Part shown: positions 59,206 to 64,000 of the stretch, one piece after another
Position numbering within the stretch: the first letter of the stretch is position 1
Layout: every line of letters begins with the position of its first letter
Assembly (NCBI RefSeq): GCF_010020825.1
Contig: NZ_JAACJE010000001.1
Coordinates: forward strand, 2,356,001 to 2,420,000
Source of the DNA: Acidovorax sp. 210-6
GTDB lineage: Bacteria > Pseudomonadota > Gammaproteobacteria > Burkholderiales > Burkholderiaceae_C
Length of the DNA stretch: 64,000 bases
Direction of reading: 5' to 3'
Made by a program: the position numbers and the translations under genes
Notes under the pieces: generated by a model
The model's database searches: none
Told to the model about the DNA's origin: nothing
The model's input: only the letters and a program-made list of their open reading frames with translations

Positions 59206-61343
59206 GCTGCTACTCCTTCACGGGCCAGGCGGGCATCGGTGGTCAATTGCAGAGAGGTCGCACGGCGCACCAGACCATCGAGCTGGTAGAGGGAGGCGAC
59301 CGCCGGAGCGGGAACATCCACCACTTGCACGGACTGGGGCATGTCGGCCACGGCATTGCTCAGCAGCTCTTGGGGAACATGGGATACCGAGCCGACAGCC
59401 GCACCGGTGGCGCGCCCCAGCACGTCTTGCGAAGTCTCGAAATCGAAACCCTGCAGACCCAGGAGATTGCCCAGCACACGCAGCACCTTCCAACCCGGGC
59501 GGGTCTCGCCCAGTGGACGAACCACAGCGTGGAAGCTTTGCAGACGCCCTTCGGCATTCACGAAGCTGCCCGATGTTTCGGTGAACGGTGCAATGGGCAA
59601 CAGCACATCGCTGAATTCGAGGTTGGTCTTGAAGGGACTCAGTGTCACCACCATTTCCACCTTGCCCAACGCAGCAACTGCCTGTGCACCAGCAGCACTG
59701 TCAAACTCCGGCTCGTTGTTCAACAGGAACAGACCCTTGAGCTTGCCTTGCAACATTTGCGCAGCGTCCATTCCGCCTTCGCCAGGCAATGCTTGCATCC
59801 ATTGTGCGCCCACCGTGTTGGCCGCCTCGGTCAGGTAGCCCACGGTGGCATCGGCCTGCTGTGCAATCCAACCGGCCAAGGCCAGCAGCTCGCTGGCCTG
59901 GGCATGGTGAGCGGCTGCATTACCGAGCAACACGGCCTTGTGTTCGCCGCGTAGCAGCGCCTGGGCGATGGCACGGGCTGTGGGCTCGTCGGCACGACCT
60001 TGCGCCACAGGTGCGCTCACATCCTTTTCCTGCGCCAAGGCAGCCGCGACGTCGGCCAATGCTTGCAGCCATGCACCATGATTGGCCACCAGGGTCTGTG
60101 CCACAGGCATGGCCCAGTCACGTACCGCGTTGTCGATGGACAGCACCGTGCAACCCTTGCGCGCCGCCTGGCGGATACGCTGGGCAAACAGCGGATGGTC
60201 CTTGCGCAGGTTCGAGCCCACGACCAGCACCGATTGCAGCTGCGACAGCGAGGACACCGATCGGCCCAGCCAGCGCACGCCTTGCGGCTTGCGCAGATCG
60301 GCATGGCGCAGGCGGTAATCCAGGTTGGGGCTGCCCAGGCCGCGCATCAGCGCGCCGGCAAGATACAACTCTTCGACCGTGCTGTGCGGGCTGACCAACG
60401 CACCCAGAGCACCGGCACCGTTTTCCTTGGTGATGCATTGCACACCATTGGCGATGTACTCCAGAGCGGTCTGCCAATCGACCTCGACCCACTGGCCACC
60501 CTGCTTGAGCATGGGCTTTGTCAGTCGCTCGGCACTGTCCAGGGCCTCGTAGGAAAAACGGTCACGGTCGGCAATCCAGCATTCGTTGACGTCGTCATTC
60601 TCGAACGGCAGCACGCGCATGACCTTGTGGTTTTTGACGTGCACGATCAGGTTGGCACCCGTGGAGTCGTGCGGGCTGACCGACTTGCGGCGCGACAACT
60701 CCCAGGTACGGGCGCTGTAGCGGAAGGGCTTGCTGGTGAGCGCGCCGACCGGACAGATGTCGATCATGTTGCCCGACAGCTCCGAGTCGATCGTGTCGTC
60801 CTTGACGGTGGTGATTTCGGCATGCTCGCCGCGATGCACCATGCCCAGTTCCATGACACCGGCAATTTCCTGACCGAAGCGCACACAACGGGTGCAATGG
60901 ATGCAGCGGGTCATTTCCTGCATGGAAATGAGCGGGCTCACATCCTTGGGCTTGACCACGCGCTTTTCTTCTTCATAGCGTGTGGACGAAGCACCGTAAC
61001 CCACCGCAAGGTCCTGCAGCTGACACTCACCACCTTGGTCGCAAATGGGGCAGTCCAGCGGGTGATTGATGAGCAGGAATTCCATGACCGACTTCTGGGC
61101 ATGGATGGCCTTGTCGCTCTTGGTGCGCACGATCATGCCTTGCGTCACGGGTGTGGCGCAGGCCGGCATGGGCTTGGGGGCTTTTTCAACCTCCACCAGG
61201 CACATGCGGCAGCTGGCGGCGATAGAAAGTTTCTTGTGGTAGCAGAAGTGCGGAATGTAGGTGCCCGCCTTTTCGGCCGCATGCATCACCATGCTGCCTT
61301 CGGCAACCTCCACCTTCTGCCCGTCCAGTTCGATTTCAACCAT
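59202..61343 (-). CDS. nuoG: NADH-quinone oxidoreductase subunit G
   Basis: Largest hydrophilic subunit, 713 residues, carrying three iron-sulfur clusters. The N-terminal 2Fe-2S motif lies in [17 protein letters not shown], the His-Cys3 4Fe-4S site in [14 protein letters not shown] and the third in [10 protein letters not shown]...CPVGAL. The molybdopterin-oxidoreductase-like remainder has the N7-position Cys replaced ([12 protein letters not shown]), so the extra N7 cluster of E. coli is absent. Confidence 0.96.
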   Translation of the reverse strand: MVEIELDGQKVEVAEGSMVMHAAEKAGTYIPHFCYHKKLSIAASCRMCLVEVEKAPKPMPACATPVTQGMIVRTKSDKAIHAQKSVMEFLLINHPLDCPICDQGGECQLQDLAVGYGASSTRYEEEKRVVKPKDVSPLISMQEMTRCIHCTRCVRFGQEIAGVMELGMVHRGEHAEITTVKDDTIDSELSGNMIDICPVGALTSKPFRYSARTWELSRRKSVSPHDSTGANLIVHVKNHKVMRVLPFENDDVNECWIADRDRFSYEALDSAERLTKPMLKQGGQWVEVDWQTALEYIANGVQCITKENGAGALGALVSPHSTVEELYLAGALMRGLGSPNLDYRLRHADLRKPQGVRWLGRSVSSLSQLQSVLVVGSNLRKDHPLFAQRIRQAARKGCTVLSIDNAVRDWAMPVAQTLVANHGAWLQALADVAAALAQEKDVSAPVAQGRADEPTARAIAQALLRGEHKAVLLGNAAAHHAQASELLALAGWIAQQADATVGYLTEAANTVGAQWMQALPGEGGMDAAQMLQGKLKGLFLLNNEPEFDSAAGAQAVAALGKVEMVVTLSPFKTNLEFSDVLLPIAPFTETSGSFVNAEGRLQSFHAVVRPLGETRPGWKVLRVLGNLLGLQGFDFETSQDVLGRATGAAVGSVSHVPQELLSNAVADMPQSVQVVDVPAPAVASLYQLDGLVRRATSLQLTTDARLAREGVAA

Positions 61344-61358
61344 ATGCTTTTCTCGCGA

Positions 61359-62714
61359 TCAGGCAGAAGTGGTGGCCTGAGGACTCGTGGTGCGGATCAT
61401 TGCCGCAAATTCGTGCCGGTAATGCTTGAGCATCGCACGCACCGGCATGGCCGCTGCATCACCCAGGGCGCAGATGGTGCGGCCCATGATGTTGCTGGCC
61501 ACGTTGTCGAGCAGGTCCATGTCGGCAGGACGCCCCTCACCACGGTGGATGCGGTCCACCAGGCGCCAGAGCCAGCCTGTGCCTTCACGGCAAGGCGTGC
61601 ACTGGCCACAGGACTCGTGCATGTAGAAGTACGACAGGCGCTTGAGCGACTCCACCATGCAGCGGCTGTCGTCCATGACGATTACAGCGCCCGAACCCAG
61701 CATGGAACCTGCCTTGGCGATGGAGTCATAGTCCATGGTGCACTCCATGATCACGGAGGCAGGCAGCACGGGCGAAGAAGAACCGCCAGGAATCACGGCC
61801 TTGAGTTGGCGCCCCTTGCGCACGCCACCGGCAAGTTCCAACAGCTTGGCAAACGGGGTGCCCAAGGGAATTTCGTAGTTGCCTGGACGCTCGACATCGC
61901 CGCTGACCGAGAAGATCTTGGTGCCACCGTTGTTGGGCTTGCCACAGGCCAAGTAGGCTGCGCCACCGTTGCGGATGATCCAGGGCACCGCAGCAAAGGT
62001 CTCGGTGTTGTTGATGGTGGTGGGCTTGCCATACAAACCGAAGCTGGCAGGGAATGGCGGCTTGAAGCGCGGCTGGCCCTTTTTGCCTTCCAGCGATTCG
62101 AGCAGAGCGGTTTCCTCGCCGCAGATGTAGGCACCGAAACCATGGTGGGCATGCAACTGGAAGCTGAAGTTGCTGCCCAGGATGTTGCTGCCCAGGTAGC
62201 CCGCTGCGCGCGCCTCTTCCAACGCCGCCTCAAAGCGCTCGTACACTTGGAAAATCTCGCCGTGGATGTAGTTGTAACCCACGCTGATGCCCATCGCAAA
62301 GCCGGCAATGATCATGCCTTCAATCACGATGTGGGGGTTGAACATCAGGATGTCGCGGTCCTTGCAGGTCCCCGGCTCTCCCTCGTCGGAGTTGCACACC
62401 AGGTACTTCTGACCCGGGAACTGGCGCGGCATGAAGCTCCACTTCAGCCCGGTGGGAAAACCAGCGCCCCCCCGACCGCGCAGGCCGGACTCCTTGACGG
62501 TGGCAATCACCTGATCCTGATTGAGGCCTTCGCCCCCATCCTTGCCCAGAATTTTCTTCAGTGCCTGGTAGCCACCGCGCGCCTCATAGTCCTGCAGACG
62601 CCAGTTGGAGCCATTCAGGCCAGCGTAAATTTGCGGATCAATGTGCCGATCGTGGAAGCAGGTTTCCACACCGGTGGCCTGAAACTGGGAGAGCACCTGT
62701 GCTGCCGTGGTCAT
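61359..62714 (-). CDS. nuoF: NADH-quinone oxidoreductase subunit F
   Basis: NADH-binding flavoprotein subunit, 451 residues. The NADH/FMN site is [13 protein letters not shown] and the 4Fe-4S Cys are in [12 protein letters not shown] with a further Cys in RTICALGD. The ATG at 62714 overlaps the nuoE stop (TAATG). Confidence 0.97.
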   Translation of the reverse strand: MTTAAQVLSQFQATGVETCFHDRHIDPQIYAGLNGSNWRLQDYEARGGYQALKKILGKDGGEGLNQDQVIATVKESGLRGRGGAGFPTGLKWSFMPRQFPGQKYLVCNSDEGEPGTCKDRDILMFNPHIVIEGMIIAGFAMGISVGYNYIHGEIFQVYERFEAALEEARAAGYLGSNILGSNFSFQLHAHHGFGAYICGEETALLESLEGKKGQPRFKPPFPASFGLYGKPTTINNTETFAAVPWIIRNGGAAYLACGKPNNGGTKIFSVSGDVERPGNYEIPLGTPFAKLLELAGGVRKGRQLKAVIPGGSSSPVLPASVIMECTMDYDSIAKAGSMLGSGAVIVMDDSRCMVESLKRLSYFYMHESCGQCTPCREGTGWLWRLVDRIHRGEGRPADMDLLDNVASNIMGRTICALGDAAAMPVRAMLKHYRHEFAAMIRTTSPQATTSA

Positions 62715-63202
62715 TATTTGCCCTCCGCAGTACGCAGGTTGTCGACCAACTGGTCGAGCTTTTCGCCACTCATGAAACTGCACATGCTGCGGTCATTGAC
62801 GAGCATGACGGGCGCATCGGCGCAGGCGCCCAGGCACTCGCACTCTTGCAGGGTGAACATGCCGTCGGCGGTGGTCTCGCCTGCCGCAATGCCGAGCTTG
62901 TGTTCCAGATGTTCCAGGGCCTTGCCACCATCGCGCAGCAGACAAGGCAGGTTGGTACAGACGTTGAGCTTGTACTTGCCCACCGGCTGCTGGTTGTACA
63001 TGTTGTAGAAGGTCGTCACTTCGTGGACGGCGATCTCGGGCATGCCCAGGTACTCGGCAATGCCCGCTTCGCTCTCCTGGCTCACATAGCCCTGCTCTTG
63101 CTGCACGATGGCCAGGCAGGCCATCACGGCAGACTGCTTCTGCTCTGCCGGGTACTTGGCCACTTCACGCGCAAAGCGCGCCTTGGTCGCTTCAGAAATC
63201 AT
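62714..63202 (-). CDS. nuoE: NADH-quinone oxidoreductase subunit E
   Basis: Thioredoxin-fold 2Fe-2S subunit of the NADH module, 162 residues. The cluster Cys lie in [10 protein letters not shown] and [13 protein letters not shown]. Overlaps nuoD by ATGA and nuoF by one base. Confidence 0.97.
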   Translation of the reverse strand: MISEATKARFAREVAKYPAEQKQSAVMACLAIVQQEQGYVSQESEAGIAEYLGMPEIAVHEVTTFYNMYNQQPVGKYKLNVCTNLPCLLRDGGKALEHLEHKLGIAAGETTADGMFTLQECECLGACADAPVMLVNDRSMCSFMSGEKLDQLVDNLRTAEGK

Positions 63203-64000
63203 CGGTCAATCTCCCCGAACACGATATCCATGGTGCCGATGATGGCGATCACGTCGGCCAGCATGTGGCCGCGCGCCATTTCGTCCATGGTGGCCAGGTG
63301 TGCGAAACCGGGGGCGCGGATCTTCATGCGGTAAGGCTTGTTCGCACCGTCACTGACCAGATAAATACCAAACTCACCCTTGGGGTGCTCCACGGCAGCG
63401 TAAGCCTCGCCCTCGGGCACATGGAAACCTTCGGAGAACAGCTTGAAGTGGTGGATCAGGTCTTCCATGCCGAACTTCATGCGATCCCGTGCGGGTGGCG
63501 CCACCTTGTGGTTGTCGGTGATGACCGGACCGGGATTGGCACGCAGCCAGTCCACGCACTGCTTGATGATGCGGTTGGACTCGCGCATTTCCTGCACACG
63601 CACCAGGTAACGGTCGTAGCAGTCACCCGTCTTGCCCAGGGGGATGTCGAAATCGACACGGTCGTAAACCTCGTAGGGCTGGGTCTTGCGCAGGTCCCAG
63701 GCAATGCCGGAGCCGCGCAGCATGGGGCCGGTCATGCCCAGGTTCAGGGCGCGCTCGGGGGTGACCACGCCAATGCCCACGGTTCGCTGCTTCCAGATGC
63801 GGTTGTCGGTGAGCAGGGTTTCATACTCATCCACATAGCCGGGGAAGCGGCGGGTGAAATCCTCGATGAAGTCCAGCAGCGAACCCTGGCGGTTGGCGTT
63901 GCGCTCCTGCACTGCTTTGGCACTGCGGATACGGCTTTCCTGGTGCTGGGGCATGGAATCGGGAAGATCGCGGTACACGCCGCCCGGCCGGAAATACGCT
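63199..64000 (-). CDS. nuoD: NADH-quinone oxidoreductase subunit D, 5' end outside window
   Basis: The 49-kDa quinone-site subunit. The frame is open past the in-frame GTG at 63978 to the window edge ([13 protein letters not shown] is recognisable NuoD sequence), so the start lies beyond 64000. Visible family parts are [27 protein letters not shown] (given by its limits), [14 protein letters not shown]-like and [11 protein letters not shown]. It is the first gene seen of the operon; nuoA-C should follow beyond the edge. Confidence 0.97.
   Translation of the reverse strand, partial: AYFRPGGVYRDLPDSMPQHQESRIRSAKAVQERNANRQGSLLDFIEDFTRRFPGYVDEYETLLTDNRIWKQRTVGIGVVTPERALNLGMTGPMLRGSGIAWDLRKTQPYEVYDRVDFDIPLGKTGDCYDRYLVRVQEMRESNRIIKQCVDWLRANPGPVITDNHKVAPPARDRMKFGMEDLIHHFKLFSEGFHVPEGEAYAAVEHPKGEFGIYLVSDGANKPYRMKIRAPGFAHLATMDEMARGHMLADVIAIIGTMDIVFGEIDR

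Noticed and set aside
60000-63008. Plus-strand open frame of about 1000 codons opposite nuoG, nuoF and nuoE
   Set aside because: Shadow of the conserved minus-strand genes; the real genes have full iron-sulfur motifs.

Overview
This window is chromosomal DNA of a high-GC betaproteobacterium, most likely a member of the Comamonadaceae close to Acidovorax. The pointers are the gene orders (pyrG-kdsA-DUF1330-eno-ftsB; nuoD to nuoN followed by DUF2818 and DUF1178; TAXI/TRAP-DUF1850), the protein sequences as I recognise them, and a short palindromic repeat of a kind I associate with this group. No taxonomic search was run. Gene density is high, no gap exceeds 300 bases, and I see no prophage, insertion sequence, integron or CRISPR array.

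Layout. 1-3035: peptidoglycan remodelling (an L,D-transpeptidase cut by the window edge plus a MepK-like peptidase), plsY and the prolyl-tRNA editing protein ybaK. 3106-10322: aldo/keto reductase, alpha/beta hydrolase, prfB with its programmed +1 frameshift, pepN, fbp and tRNA-Thr(CGT), whose promoter overlaps the fbp stop codon. 10490-14934: small envelope proteins, a SlyD-like isomerase and a minus-strand coaBC / unknown membrane protein / dut group. 15036-20688: pyrG, kdsA, DUF1330, eno, ftsB and convergent hslO. 20708-24955: gamma-carbonic anhydrase, two tandem EAL-HDOD regulators and xerD. 25013-30133: a TAXI-TRAP solute uptake cluster, an AEC transporter and a GDSL esterase. 30190-36764: queG, tsaE, amiC, an OmpA-like protein, dedA and mutL. 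36821-41257: a small membrane protein, a glycerophosphodiesterase, gdhA and a Bcr/CflA-like efflux pump. 41235-50691: miaA, an ABC ATPase and FtsX-like permease with a divergent hsp20 between them, a cysteine synthase/desulfhydrase-like enzyme, an AttH/CrtC-like protein and a half-size ABC exporter. 50720-64000 (minus strand): the respiratory complex I operon from nuoD (cut by the window edge) to nuoN, then DUF2818 and DUF1178.

The most unusual structure is a dispersed repeat of about 50-65 bp with two consecutive inverted repeats (GCTAT-N7-ATAGC, then AGCGC...GCGCT, then a GGCC-like end). At least nine copies occur. Four lie between genes; five lie inside conserved housekeeping genes without breaking the frame (pepN, miaA, mutL, the FtsX-like permease and, in decayed form, coaBC). 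Copies read in the same orientation use the same reading frame and give related peptides, which resembles the Rickettsia palindromic elements. A second, unrelated multi-hairpin repeat lies between ftsB and hslO.

Functionally the window is mostly core: cell-wall synthesis and turnover, lipid and nucleotide metabolism, translation fidelity (ybaK, prfB, tsaE, miaA, queG), DNA repair and segregation (mutL, xerD), and the proton-pumping NADH dehydrogenase. The accessory flavour is limited to the transport clusters, the tandem signalling genes and two small lower-GC inserts.
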